Below are positions 1 to 9,400 of a DNA stretch of 64,000 nucleotides, one piece after another. Position numbers and translations under genes: made by a program. Source of the stretch: Halobacillus halophilus (GTDB lineage Bacteria; Bacillota; Bacilli; Bacillales; Halobacillaceae); contig NZ_JAIVAL010000016.1 of assembly GCF_020171985.1 (NCBI RefSeq), positions 1 through 64,000 of the forward strand, in the 5' to 3' direction. Position 1 is the stretch's first letter; every line of letters starts with the position of its first letter. The notes beneath the pieces are model-generated. The model ran no database searches. It was given only the letters and a program-made list of their open reading frames with translations, and was not told where the DNA came from.

Positions 1-240
1 AGATTGATTAGCTCTTTGCACACCGAATGTGCTTGTTTGAATTCCTTCTATATTGAAAGAATATCTTGACGTACTGGTTGGTTCGTTCAGTTTTCAAAGA
101 TCAAAAGTTTTTGTTTGCCGCTCCAAAACAGCGACTTAATAATCATATCATTGTGACTCGTTTAAGTCAACAACTTTTTTAATGATTTTTTGTGTGTCGT
201 TTTCGGTTTGCTTTATATCCGCTCGCCTTTCCCGACAACG
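1..240 (-). other. rRNA operon leader (16S gene lies beyond the left edge)
   Basis: No protein gene is visible here. Read on the minus strand, the stretch near 60-110 has the 'ttgaaaactgaacgaacc' type sequence found in Bacillaceae rRNA operon leaders and spacers, and two promoters lie upstream. A 16S gene would therefore start just beyond position 1. An rRNA operon next to pdaB also occurs in Bacillus subtilis. The 16S gene itself is not in the window. Confidence 0.7.
142..170 (-). promoter_or_regulatory. rRNA promoter P2 (proximal)
   Basis: On the minus strand, -35 TTGACT (165-170) and -10 TATGAT (142-147) are separated by 17 bp. It is the second of two tandem vegetative promoters firing leftwards, the usual arrangement in front of Bacillus rRNA operons. 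Confidence 0.75.
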
Positions 241-246
241 ATTAAT

Positions 247-276
247 AATATACCATGGATCAAAAATGAAATGCAA
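247..276 (-). promoter_or_regulatory. rRNA promoter P1 (distal)
   Basis: On the minus strand, -35 TTGCAT (271-276) and -10 TATATT (247-252) are separated by 18 bp. It lies about 100 bp upstream of P2. Confidence 0.6.
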
Positions 277-342
277 TACTTTCAAAGGATTTTTTTATCT
301 TTTTTTAAATTATCCTATTTATATAGGAATTTAAGGTAACTA

Positions 343-370
343 AAAAGTCCAGGGTAGCCCCTGAACTTTA
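343..370 (-). terminator. Terminator after the 73-aa gene
   Basis: The stem 344-354 pairs with 358-369 with one mismatch around a three-base loop. It lies just past the stop codon at 379, and a T-rich stretch follows on the minus strand. Confidence 0.6.
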
Positions 371-378
371 ACGTAAGC

Positions 379-600
379 CTAGTTTTCTTTTTTCTTTTTT
401 GGCATGTATTCCAGACATTCTTCCCGTGAACCAAACCTCCGGAATAGTTGAAACAAAACATCATACCGTTCTTCCATGGCTCTTTTAATTCCTATATCTA
501 ACCGGTGGTCTCCTAGATCAAATGTGATTTCTTCCATCTCTCTTTTTAAAAGATATTCCATTTCCCGTTGTTCTTGATCATTGATTATTATTCCGTGCAT
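379..600 (-). CDS. Conserved small hypothetical protein (73 aa)
   Basis: I do not recognise this family. The ATG at 600 is preferred over the upstream GTG at 624 because GGGAGG sits 8 bases before it. The protein is charged and probably soluble, with many Glu and Arg residues (MKREMEEI-type helix), one Cys and a Lys-rich tail ending KKKKEN. It lies between the rRNA promoters and divergent pdaB and has its own terminator, so it is probably a single-gene unit. A role in sporulation is only suggested by the neighbours. Confidence 0.6.
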   Translation of the reverse strand: MHGIIINDQEQREMEYLLKREMEEITFDLGDHRLDIGIKRAMEERYDVLFQLFRRFGSREECLEYMPKKKKEN

Positions 601-722
601 AGCCAGAACCTCCCTGATAACCAATCTTTTTTTATTTTTACCCCAAATTCATTGTTTTTAGCATAGGTTGTCCTTTTTTTCATATGTATAGAACATATTG
701 GAAGGAAGGAGTTGCAGTAACT

Positions 723-1481
723 TTGAGCTTTTATACGTGGAAAGTGGAACGGTTAAAACGATATGTCGTTGTAGTAACACTTGCACTATTTTGTGCGTTA
801 TTTCTTTGGTTAGGTCAATGGAGCCAACTTCCTGTTTTCTCTAATAATGGTGAGCCCCGAGCATTAACACAGGGGAGTGAAGATTTATCATTTGTCGCCT
901 TGACTTTTAACATCAGCTGGGGAAGCGACAAAGTGTATGAAATTTTAGAGCAGCTGGAAGCAAACCAGGCCCAGGCGACTTTTTTCATTAGCGGTGAGTG
1001 GGCAGAACGCCACCCCGATATTGTGACAGCTATCCAAGAAGGAAAGCATGAAATAGGAATGATGGGATATGAATATGAAAGCTATTTAGAATTAAAACCT
1101 GAACAAGTACGATCAGATTTAAGTAAAGCCCAGGAAACTTTTGAAAAACTAGGATTTGAACAAATTAGATGGATCCGACCGCCTCATGGACACATGGATA
1201 AAGAGGTGCTGAAAATAATTGAAAATGAAGGCATGCAGGCAGTGCAGTGGAGTCTAAACCCCAGGGATTGGGAAAACCCCGGAACAAACGCCATCATAGA
1301 TCAAGTTTTAAAAGAGGGTGAAAAAGGAGATATTATTTTATTGCACGCTTCAGATTCTGTTAAGCAGACACCCAAAGCTTTGGAAGTCATCCTCCCTGGA
1401 TTGAAGCAAAAAGGATTAAAATTTGTCAGCATATCCGAACTGGTAAGCGGCGGAGAAGCAGAAACTACTCAAATTAATTAA
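723..1481 (+). CDS. pdaB: Polysaccharide deacetylase-family sporulation protein PdaB
   Basis: NodB-type polysaccharide deacetylase fold. In B. subtilis PdaB is needed to keep spores stable after they form. The 252-aa product from the TTG at 723 (GGAAGGAG 10 bases upstream) matches the usual length; the upstream ATG at 684 would add 13 residues. An N-terminal membrane anchor (VVVVTLALFCALFLWLG) is followed by the catalytic-like domain: the first motif is degenerate (LTFNISWG rather than TFDDG), the zinc-histidine motif is replaced by EIGMMGYE, and RPPHGH and DIILLHASDS remain. Loss of metal ligands is typical of PdaB. Its place next to kbaA and gerD matches B. subtilis. Confidence 0.9.
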   Translation: MSFYTWKVERLKRYVVVVTLALFCALFLWLGQWSQLPVFSNNGEPRALTQGSEDLSFVALTFNISWGSDKVYEILEQLEANQAQATFFISGEWAERHPDIVTAIQEGKHEIGMMGYEYESYLELKPEQVRSDLSKAQETFEKLGFEQIRWIRPPHGHMDKEVLKIIENEGMQAVQWSLNPRDWENPGTNAIIDQVLKEGEKGDIILLHASDSVKQTPKALEVILPGLKQKGLKFVSISELVSGGEAETTQIN

Positions 1482-1517
1482 AAATCAGCCACTGTGAATC
1501 CACAGTGGCTGATTAAT
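1481..1517. terminator. Bidirectional terminator between pdaB and kbaA
   Basis: A perfect 12-bp stem, 1485-1496 with 1501-1512, has A and T tracts on both sides and lies between the two convergent genes. Confidence 0.85.
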
Positions 1518-2117
1518 TTAAGCAGCATTTTCCTGATTATTTGTCAGGCGGTGTAGAAGCAGAAGCTGGTAAGCATTACACGCAAGCAATGGGATAATCA
1601 TCATCCATATATAGTCACTTCCCTGTGCCCTCAAAGCAGGAACCCATTCTACTGTGGTCACCACTACCATAAAAAACAGAGCTGGAATAAAAGCATAGGG
1701 CTTCGTCTCCTTCGCCTTTATGAAGGCTATTACGAGCGAGATGCCCAAAATCCCCATAGCTGTTAATAAGTAAGCTGCGATTGAACCTTCTTCAGACGCT
1801 TGATAACGGAAATAAACAAGATCAAATAATGTAAAGGCGATTAAAAAAAGTTGAAGTGCAGGCCAAAAAGATCTGAATAATCCTTTTCCAAACTGATTAA
1901 CCGTTAGATAAGCAAAAAATCCCATCTGACTAATAACGCTGAATATAAATCCAAGACCGGAAAAGAATAATAATAAACCCACTAATTCAAATAATTGAAA
2001 TGGCTGCAGAACTTCGACATAAGAATCTTGCTTAAATATAAAACTGGTTACAAGGGTTAAAACTCCGCCAAGCAGCAGCGTTGTTAAAAATAACCTCACC
2101 CATTTACGACTATTCAC
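1518..2117 (-). CDS. kbaA: KinB-signalling pathway activation protein KbaA
   Basis: Integral membrane protein with about six hydrophobic helices (for example LFLTTLLLGGVLTLVTSF and YLLTAMGILGISLVIAFI). In B. subtilis KbaA is required for the sensor kinase KinB to feed the sporulation phosphorelay. The GTG at 2117 follows AGGGGGA by 6 bases and gives 199 aa, close to the usual length. The longer reading from 2165 would run into the upstream region of gerD. Identification rests on size, topology and position between pdaB and gerD. Confidence 0.85.
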   Translation of the reverse strand: MNSRKWVRLFLTTLLLGGVLTLVTSFIFKQDSYVEVLQPFQLFELVGLLLFFSGLGFIFSVISQMGFFAYLTVNQFGKGLFRSFWPALQLFLIAFTLFDLVYFRYQASEEGSIAAYLLTAMGILGISLVIAFIKAKETKPYAFIPALFFMVVVTTVEWVPALRAQGSDYIWMMIIPLLACNAYQLLLLHRLTNNQENAA

Positions 2118-2255
2118 GCATGTTCCCCCTAAATGCAAAAAAGATTTTCCTACGTATTTTATCATGAAGTGCGGCTTTTTTCCTCCTGCCGTATAAAATT
2201 TGTCGAAACGCGAATAGTAAGACTAAGGAGAACGAAAGAAAGGGGACATCCTACC

Positions 2256-2906
2256 ATGTCCAAAATTCGCTTTTTATGTCCCGTCATCATTCTTGTTTTC
2301 CTGGCAGCTTGTAACGGCAGCAGCTCAGGAGCAAGCCAACAGGCGGATTATGATACAACGAAAAAAATGATTGTGGATATATTGAAAACCGATGAAGGTA
2401 AAAAAGCCCTCACGGAAGTTCTCTCTGATGAAAAAATGCAGCAATCCATGACTCTCGAATCCGAAGTGGTGGCCCAATCGGTCAGTGAAACCTTGGTTTC
2501 TGAAAAAGGAAAAGAGTTTTGGAGTAAGCTGTTTGCTGATCCTTCATTTGTACAAGGTTTCAGCAAAACCTTGGAAGAACAAGAAAAGGATCTAATGAAA
2601 GGTTTAATGAAAGACCCTGAATACCAGAAGCTCTTAATTGAGATATACAAAAATCCTGAAATGATGGAGCAAATGGTTACGGTTATGCAGGGGCAGAAAT
2701 TCCGTGAACATCTTGAGAAGACTATCCAGGAAACATTAAATAGTCCTGTGGTTCAAGCCAAGATGAGTGAAACCATGTTAAAGGCTGCAGAAAAAATGAA
2801 AACCGGTGAAGATTCTTCCTCTTCCGGAGGAGAAAGCCAGCAAGGTGGAAGTGAAGAACAATCCGGTAGCGGCGGCCAAGAACAGAGCGGCGGATCTTCC
2901 CAGTAA
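2256..2906 (+). CDS. gerD: Spore germination lipoprotein GerD
   Basis: Lipoprotein that organises germinant receptors into clusters at the spore inner membrane. The ATG at 2256 follows an AAAGGGGA site and begins a signal peptide ending in the lipobox LAAC. The helical core has repeated Met/Glu/Lys segments (KTDEGKKALTEVLSDEKMQQ). The tail is low-complexity Gly/Ser/Glu/Gln (after about residue 185), as in other GerD proteins. It is transcribed opposite to kbaA and salA, as in B. subtilis. Confidence 0.9.
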   Translation: MSKIRFLCPVIILVFLAACNGSSSGASQQADYDTTKKMIVDILKTDEGKKALTEVLSDEKMQQSMTLESEVVAQSVSETLVSEKGKEFWSKLFADPSFVQGFSKTLEEQEKDLMKGLMKDPEYQKLLIEIYKNPEMMEQMVTVMQGQKFREHLEKTIQETLNSPVVQAKMSETMLKAAEKMKTGEDSSSSGGESQQGGSEEQSGSGGQEQSGGSSQ

Positions 2907-2948
2907 AAATCACGCGTTTCCCTTTATTTGAGGGAAACGCGTGATTTC
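2907..2948. terminator. Bidirectional terminator between gerD and salA
   Basis: A 15-bp perfect stem (about 2908-2922 with 2932-2946) with flanking A and T runs serves both convergent genes. Confidence 0.85.
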
Positions 2949-2952
2949 TTAT

Positions 2953-4017
2953 TTAATACTTATCAATAATTTTAGCGGCAATATTCCGGTAGCTTAACCC
3001 AATTGGATGATCGGATTGATAAACGGAAGGAGCGAAGACATCTTCATCTTCGTACGGCTGCTGTAGAGGAATATGACCTAGCACGCCGGTTTGCAGCGTT
3101 TCAGCAAGCTTCGTTCCTCCTCCGCGTCCAAAGACAAATTCTTTATTTCCGGTTTCCTTACTTTCAAAGTAAGCCATGTTCTCGATAACTCCCAAGATTT
3201 CATGCTCTGTCTTCAAAGCCATCTGCCCAGCGCGTGCAGCTACAAAGGCTGCAGTCGGGTGAGGAGTCGTCACAATAATTTCTTTAGACGAAGGAAGCAT
3301 GGAGTGAACATCCAAAGCTACATCTCCCGTTCCTGGCGGTAAATCAAGAAGTAGATAGTCAAGATCGCCCCATTCCACTTCTTTGAAGAAGCTTGTCAGC
3401 ATCTTACCAAGCATAGGACCCCTCCAAATAATTGGGGAGTTATCTTCCACAAAGAATCCCATGGAAACGACTTTAACTCCGAATCGCTCAACAGGGATAA
3501 TCTTTTCGCCGCGAACAACCGGGCGCTCTTCCACACCCATCATATCCGGTACACTGAAGCCATAGATATCAGCGTCAATGATTCCTACTTTTTTACCTAA
3601 CCGCGTAAGTGCTACTGCCAAGTTGACTGTAACGGTTGATTTGCCAACGCCGCCTTTACCACTGGCAATGGTAAGGAATTTTGTATTGGAGCCGCCATCA
3701 AGTAAAGATTCTTCCTGCTGACTTTCGGCTTCCGGCTGAAATTTATTGATCACATCTTCTGGAAGCTGATCAAATCGTAGCCCTACAGTAGCTGCCCCGC
3801 CACTTTTCAGTGCATTCACTATAGTCTGTTGAAGTTCCATTTGTTCTGCCGTGTTTGTCTTTGCAATTAAGACTTTAACACTTACATGGTTTTTTTCTTC
3901 TTTGATTGATATATCTTCAATCCCACCGGTTTCTTCTAACGTTTTATGTAAAAACGGATCTTCGATTGGATGAAGGATTTCGAGTACTTTTTCTTGTGTT
4001 AACAAGCCGTTCACCAT
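2953..4017 (-). CDS. salA: Mrp/NBP35-family P-loop ATPase SalA
   Basis: Mrp-type ATPase of 354 aa. An N-terminal MIP18-like (DUF59) domain covers about residues 1-90. The P-loop SGKGGVGKSTVT follows near residue 120, then DADIYGFS and the DLPPGTGDV motif of the ParA/MinD-like fold. In B. subtilis SalA acts as a regulator that lowers scoC expression and so raises protease genes; relatives carry iron-sulphur clusters. No C-terminal CxxC pair is seen in this copy. Position beside gerD and cwlD supports the assignment. Confidence 0.9.
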   Translation of the reverse strand: MVNGLLTQEKVLEILHPIEDPFLHKTLEETGGIEDISIKEEKNHVSVKVLIAKTNTAEQMELQQTIVNALKSGGAATVGLRFDQLPEDVINKFQPEAESQQEESLLDGGSNTKFLTIASGKGGVGKSTVTVNLAVALTRLGKKVGIIDADIYGFSVPDMMGVEERPVVRGEKIIPVERFGVKVVSMGFFVEDNSPIIWRGPMLGKMLTSFFKEVEWGDLDYLLLDLPPGTGDVALDVHSMLPSSKEIIVTTPHPTAAFVAARAGQMALKTEHEILGVIENMAYFESKETGNKEFVFGRGGGTKLAETLQTGVLGHIPLQQPYEDEDVFAPSVYQSDHPIGLSYRNIAAKIIDKY

Positions 4018-4077
4018 CCTTAGAAATGTTCAATAATGCTAGTATAACATATCTGAAACGCTTTCTAAGTAATATGC

Positions 4078-4806
4078 TTACAATCCATTTTCAGCAGGAT
4101 ATTCTCTTTCTGTTACATATCGAAGTATACCCTGGTAAATAGAGGCTGCCATCTTTCTTTGATACTCCTCCGACTTCAGCAGTTCCCGTTCATCTCCGTT
4201 TGATAGAAACCCCGCTTCCACGAGTGCCCCTGGAGCTTCTACATGTTTAAGAAGATAAATGGAGGTCAAGTCCATAGCCTGCCGGTCAGTGTTTTCAAGA
4301 TTGGTTCTAATTTCAGATTGAATAAATTTAGCCAGATGTTCACTTTCAGGGGTATTTGAATTAAAAAATGTTTGAGCTCCTCTCCACTTAGGAGATGGAA
4401 TAGCATTTAAATGGATACTTAAATAGAAATCTGCTTCTTTCTCTTTAATGTACTGAACCCGGTTACGTATATCTTCTGATTTCCGCCTTGATAAACTCCC
4501 GGCACTCTCAGAAGCCAGGTCCTTATCTTCATTTCTGGTTAAATACACAAGTGCTCCTGCTTCTTGTAGATAGTCACGCAAGTATTCACTCATACGCAGG
4601 GTGATCGCTTTCTCCTGTGTACCATCTGCTCCTTCTGCTCCACCATCAGGCCCTCCATGTCCCGGATCAAGCACAATAACCTTTCCGGATAATGGAGATG
4701 ACCACATAGTCCAGGCATCTTTCGCTTCCTGAAGTGGGTAAGAAACAAGGCAGACAAGTATTATTATTCCCACTAGCCATAAGGGGGTCTTCATTTTACG
4801 GATCAT
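4078..4806 (-). CDS. cwlD: N-acetylmuramoyl-L-alanine amidase CwlD
   Basis: Zinc amidase (Amidase_3) that cuts the peptide from muramic acid during spore cortex synthesis, the step before muramic-delta-lactam formation. The 242-aa product has an N-terminal membrane anchor (PLWLVGIIILVCLVSYP). Zinc and active-site motifs then follow: LDPGHGGPDGG, the Glu-containing EKAITLRMSEYL, SIHLNA and VEAGFLSN. It is the last core gene before the insertion. Before the element arrived, rpsI would have been its direct neighbour on the same strand. Confidence 0.93.
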   Translation of the reverse strand: MIRKMKTPLWLVGIIILVCLVSYPLQEAKDAWTMWSSPLSGKVIVLDPGHGGPDGGAEGADGTQEKAITLRMSEYLRDYLQEAGALVYLTRNEDKDLASESAGSLSRRKSEDIRNRVQYIKEKEADFYLSIHLNAIPSPKWRGAQTFFNSNTPESEHLAKFIQSEIRTNLENTDRQAMDLTSIYLLKHVEAPGALVEAGFLSNGDERELLKSEEYQRKMAASIYQGILRYVTEREYPAENGL

Positions 4807-4896
4807 TATCCCACACTCCTTAAACTCCCTAATTCACTATATGGGACAAGAGTGAAGAATATGAACAGATGAGAGGTCATACCTTTTAGAAATCAA

Positions 4897-4928
4897 AAAA
4901 CCCTCTGACCGGATAGGCCAGAGGGTTT
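4897..4928 (-). terminator. Original rpsI terminator, now cut off from rpsI
   Basis: CCCTCTG and CAGAGGG stems (4901-4907 and 4919-4925) sit directly beyond the left copy of the rpsI end, with A-tracts that give U runs on the minus strand. This is the terminator rpsI would regain if the element excised. Confidence 0.75.
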
Positions 4929-4938
4929 GATTGAAAGA

Positions 4939-5005
4939 TATTAACGCTTGGAGAACTGTGGAGCACGACGAGCACCTTTAAGACCGTATTTCTTACGCTC
5001 TTTCA
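4939..5005 (-). repeat. Left attachment repeat (truncated duplicate of rpsI 3' end)
   Basis: 67 bp identical to 40388-40454. On the minus strand it encodes the last 21 residues of ribosomal protein S9 plus the stop codon, and the match ends abruptly at 5005/5006. It has no start codon or upstream rpsI sequence, so it is an attachment scar rather than a gene. Confidence 0.95.
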
Positions 5006-5102
5006 AAAAGGGGAGTAATTACCAATATATGGAAATTGATGAACCGCCATAAATTAACGTTTTCCCCTTTTTGGCTTCTTGGAATTACAACCGATTTATA
5101 GC

Positions 5103-5126
5103 AAAGGGTATTCAAAGGGTATTCAA
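5103..5126 (+). repeat. Integrase arm-type sites, left end
   Basis: AAAGGGTATTCAA occurs twice with an 11-bp period. The same pair (period 11) occurs at 40291-40313 on the other side of the attachment core, as expected for arm-binding sites of a lambda-type or Tn916-type integrase. Confidence 0.7.
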
Positions 5127-5296
5127 AAAAGTAATTAAAAATAAATACGCTGGCAGGCTATATATAAGGAAGGTTTTTTTAAACATAATAATAATTTAGC
5201 TTTAACAACACAAAAGAAAACAGATACACCTTGTTACAGATTCGTTGTATTTGGCTATTTAATCCATGTATAAATGGCAGTATATTCTGTGCATAT

Positions 5297-5348
5297 AAAA
5301 AGACCTTCAAGTTACGATACATGATTTATTGTAGCTTAAAGGTCTTTT
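5297..5348. terminator. Strong hairpin with T run near the left end
   Basis: AAAAGACCTTCAAGTTAC (5297-5314) pairs with 5331-5348 with two imperfect positions. It may insulate the element from chromosomal transcription, since no gene clearly ends here. Confidence 0.5.
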
Positions 5349-5541
5349 TAAACCTCTCTTTGAAGAAGGACAGAGGTTAGTTCCGCATCTTCCATCTTTT
5401 TGATCCACTCCGGACAAGGGATTGATCCACTCGTGCCATAAGTGAGCCACTACCATCTATGTTAATGGCCATGAGTTTTAATGGTGTAACCCGTAACATT
5501 CTCTCATCGACATTTCACACGAAGACTCGATTCCAAGATAA

Positions 5542-6234
5542 CTATAGTTCCTTATATATTTCCTTTATAACTTTACTAAAGTTATCAAAAGCACATTGGT
5601 TCTCGGTCACCTTTTCAATTAATTTCACCAACTGGACCCCGCTAATCAGATCAACAGGTTTATTTAACGCATAATTCCTTGCTTGAGAAGTAAATTCTGC
5701 TGTAGATATAAAATATCCTATTTCGGCATTACAGTCTATTACTGCGCTATGAAACTGTTGGATTTTCGGTCTGGTTACTTTTGTTTTATCATAGCGTTTA
5801 CATTCCACAATAGCACAGTAATCGTCTTTCCTAACGATTATATCTTTTCCTCCGTCCCCAGTGGCCTTTGTTACTTGAGCATCGTAGCCCATTTGTACAA
5901 ATAAATCACAAATAAAGAATTCAAAGTCTAACGGAGGCATTTTCTTTAGTTCTGCAAGAGTACCTTTTCTTTTTAATAACAGTTTCCTCTGAGTAGCTTC
6001 TTCTTCAGCTTTTCGCTTTTTGATAAGCCCTTCTTTTAGCTTTTTGTTCATTTGGATTTTATGTACCACTATTGTTATAGCAATAATAATAGTTCCAATA
6101 GCCAACCAACCTATTGCAGATAACGACGCTAGCCAAACAAAGATTTTTTCAATTAAAGTAACTATATACAAAAACAATATAAGGAATAATAATATTGGAA
6201 AAATACCAATGGGGACTGCTTTTCGTCTTCCCAA
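5542..6234 (-). CDS. Membrane-anchored Mrr-type restriction endonuclease-like protein
   Basis: A 230-aa protein with two N-terminal membrane helices (IGIFPILLFLILFLYIVTLI and LSAIGWLAIGTIIIAITIVV), a charged linker, then an Mrr catalytic domain. PPLDFEFFICDLFVQMGYDA leads to the PD-(D/E)XK motif GDGGKDIIVRKDD..CAIVECKRY, with the D and ExK residues present. Mrr nucleases cut modified or foreign DNA. The TTG at 6234 is chosen because GAGGTGG lies about 5 bases upstream; a GTG at 6243 overlaps that site. It lies 3' of the helicase gene on the same strand, with 223 bp between them, so the two may act together in phage defence. That link is inference. Confidence 0.8.
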   Translation of the reverse strand: MGRRKAVPIGIFPILLFLILFLYIVTLIEKIFVWLASLSAIGWLAIGTIIIAITIVVHKIQMNKKLKEGLIKKRKAEEEATQRKLLLKRKGTLAELKKMPPLDFEFFICDLFVQMGYDAQVTKATGDGGKDIIVRKDDYCAIVECKRYDKTKVTRPKIQQFHSAVIDCNAEIGYFISTAEFTSQARNYALNKPVDLISGVQLVKLIEKVTENQCAFDNFSKVIKEIYKEL

Positions 6235-6457
6235 TTGAACCACCTCTATATCAGTATGTTCAAAAAGGGATATAAAAATAATAAGGAAAAAACTATATCT
6301 TTAAATATATATATAATAGGGACTGCCCTCATATTTATTTAAAATTAATGGCTCTTGTAGTATTACTCCATATTGTTTAAGACTTGATTCCGAGATAGTA
6401 AATACATAAATCAGCGAATATATATTCATAGATATAATAATTTATATACCCTGTAAA

Positions 6458-9400
6458 TCATTCACTAAAATAACAGGTTAGAGGTATTCCATAAGTATCT
6501 TTTAGGTATGAATCAGTTGCAAGAATAATTTGTTTCATTGGATCAGTGATTTTTAGTATCGAAACTCCTGGTTGAACAATTGAAATTTCAAATTCTGTTT
6601 CAAAACCAGATCTCACCATCTTTCTCAGCGTTTGCAGGGTAAGTAAATCCCCTTTCTCAAAACGAGTTTCATTATATTTTTTTTGCCTCCCATTTTCTCG
6701 TTCTATCATTCGTTGCACCATTTGCAAGACATTATCATTCCACATAATTGACTTTTCAGTTTGACCACAAACTTCATATAAGTCATCAATCCGCGAACCT
6801 GGAAAATTTTCACCTGAATATTTACAATGATACAAATGAAAAACAACTTTTTCATTTTTCGTATCAATTTTCACCGTAACCACATCTGCGATTTCTCCGG
6901 CTCCGTCATCATCGAAAATAACATCTGATGTTTGATCTACAATTTTGTGTATCGTAGCGTATTGAATTGAATCAGCTTTTCTGCCTCTCCCTTGAGATTC
7001 AGATTTTATATCGACATTTAATCTGTTCCAATCTACAGGAATCAAAGAGTTTTGTGGCAAGGCAGTGTCGCTCTTGGGCTTAATAACAGTTTTTAAATTT
7101 TCTTGTACTACAATAATTGTTCCATCATTTTGTATGAAAGAAATTTCCGGTGAGTTTTCGTAAAGATAGTCAGCAAATTTAACAGTTCCATTACCAGATT
7201 TCACTAGTAGCTCTTCACCTTCAATTTGCTTGAAACTATAGGACGACTCATTAAGAATCTGTTCAAATACAAATTTTCGTTCATTTATTAGAAAATCAAA
7301 GCTAAGATTACCATTTACTATATGTGGATTCTTTAAATCTGTTTGATAAAATGGAAATGACTTCTGTTCTTTAGAAATATACAATTGTTTAGTGGTTGAA
7401 TTGGACATTTCAATTGACTCAGGCATTGATAATTTATACGGGATGCCTTCTGGAAACTCCTTGATAACTTCTAGGGCAAGGGAATTATTTAATATATCAT
7501 TTGTATTAATAGTGTTATCCAATACCTTCTGCCCTATCTTCTGACACCAATCCGTCCAGAATTTCACCTTCTCTACCCACCGCATCCAAACTTTTCCTCT
7601 ATATGAACAACCAATGCTGATTCGTTCCCCGCCTCGATAGCCATAACCAAATAAATTAGACTTTGTAGACCCCGATGCCACAGCCTCATTAATTCCAGAT
7701 TTAATATCAGCTCCAGCAAACATTCTGAAACTAATTCTTCCGCTAGGTTTTTGCTTTAATCCCAACGTTCCTAACATTAATCTATTAATACCATCTAAGC
7801 TCCGGTAAATTGAATCTCCCTTAATTGCAAATGCTTCCGGAAATATACTTTGGACAAGTCTATTTCCTTTGCCGGTATCAGTTTCATTAATATGTACAAT
7901 TCCATTATCATTATCTAAGAACAGTACAAAGAAATCGTAATCATATTGAACTATATCTTTTTGGTCTGACCAGCCAACCTTTGTTTCAATTTCCTCAATA
8001 AAAATATAAACAGAATCTTCTTTATTTATTAATGATGTAGTTCTATCTGGATTCAAGACCTCTTTCCACCCATTAACAAATGTGCTTTTTGAAGGGTGAT
8101 TAAACATTCGAGTGCTTACTTTCATTTTTAATTGGGAGAGATCTATATCCTCCGCATGACCTTTTTCAAACTTATCGATAAATTCACCATGCTCAACTTC
8201 CTTATTAATTGCTTGATTTGAATGGATATTAAGAAGTTCATTCCAATCAGCGTCTTGATGGTATAAATCTTCTATCGCCTCTTTCAAATCATCCATTGCC
8301 ACATTCGTGATAAGCTTTGCATTGCCCAACTTATTGCCACTTGTCCGAGCAAACCTTCCAATGAATTGAAGTGTTATAGGAAGTGATTTATACTTGTCGT
8401 GAATTGCTGCAATCTTCAAAGTTGGAATATCAATGCCTTCTCCAAACATATCCACACAAACTACAATTTTCGACTTACCATCTTTAACTTGTTGCAAGGA
8501 TTTACTCCTTTTCTTAAGAGGAATGCCACCGTGAATCACAACTGGGTTAAACACATCATATTGAGAGTAGATTTTTTCATATAACTCATCCGCGCGTTTT
8601 CGGGTACTTGCTCTTGCCAAAAGTACGTGCTCAAATTCTACAATATCTTTTTCTAATTGCTTAATAGCAGTTTTTGCAATTTCTTTATCAGATTTTTGTT
8701 CGTCAAATTCCTGAATAGGATAAAAATCGATCGGTTTAAAATACCCAGCCTTTTGAGCTAAAGCCAAACCATAATTGAAAATTATCCTACCATCGATCTT
8801 TTTACCATCATTCCTATAAGGAGTGGCAGTAAACTGTAGAATTTTTTTATCTGAAAACCTTTCTTTAACTGTTCGCCAATCAGGAGCTGCAAGATGATGC
8901 GCTTCATCAAATATCACAACGTCCACTTCTTTAATAAGTGTATCAATAACTGATGACGGCATCTTCTTAATCATACCAGGTGTTGAAACAATGATATTTG
9001 ACTCTTTAAGGGTTTCAACCAGAGTTGTTTCTTCCTCATCTGATACTTTTGACTTATACAGAAAAGTTGTTGGATAAATAATGTCATCCGAAATCATATC
9101 TAATTTTGAAAGTATCCCAAAATGCCTTGCCCCCTCAAAAATCTGTTCCCTCAAAAGATTAGAAGGCACAATGATTAGCGTGGTAGGTATCCTTTCAGAA
9201 ATAATCGTAGCATACATTGTTTCTGACTTCCCTGTTCCCGTGGGTAAGACAATTGTTGCTGGAGAATTTGATGTCGCCCAATGGGCACGAATTGCAGATA
9301 ACGCTCCAAACTGAGGAATTCTTAAACCTTTCTCTTCCACACTTCGAGAAACTCTCTCGTTATATGACACTTTCCAGCTATTAATAAGATCTGTTTGGTC

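Larger units (their letters stand above)
5006..5541. other. Element left end: arm sites and hairpins, no gene seen
   Basis: No supported gene. The stretch holds two integrase arm-type repeats (5103-5126), one copy of the TGCCAGCG motif (5144-5158), an 18-bp imperfect stem-loop with a T run (5297-5348), a second 7-bp hairpin (5351-5378), and one copy of the intergenic GACTYGATTYCAAGATA repeat at 5522-5540, just 3' of the nuclease gene. Confidence 0.6.

Noticed and set aside
4939-5005. A second, truncated rpsI gene or pseudogene
   Set aside because: The match is exactly the attachment repeat with no upstream rpsI sequence, so it is an integration scar.
5340-5520. Insertion-sequence remnant with a repeated GATCCACTC string
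   Set aside because: The two short matches and a weak minus-strand frame are not enough to support any transposase family.
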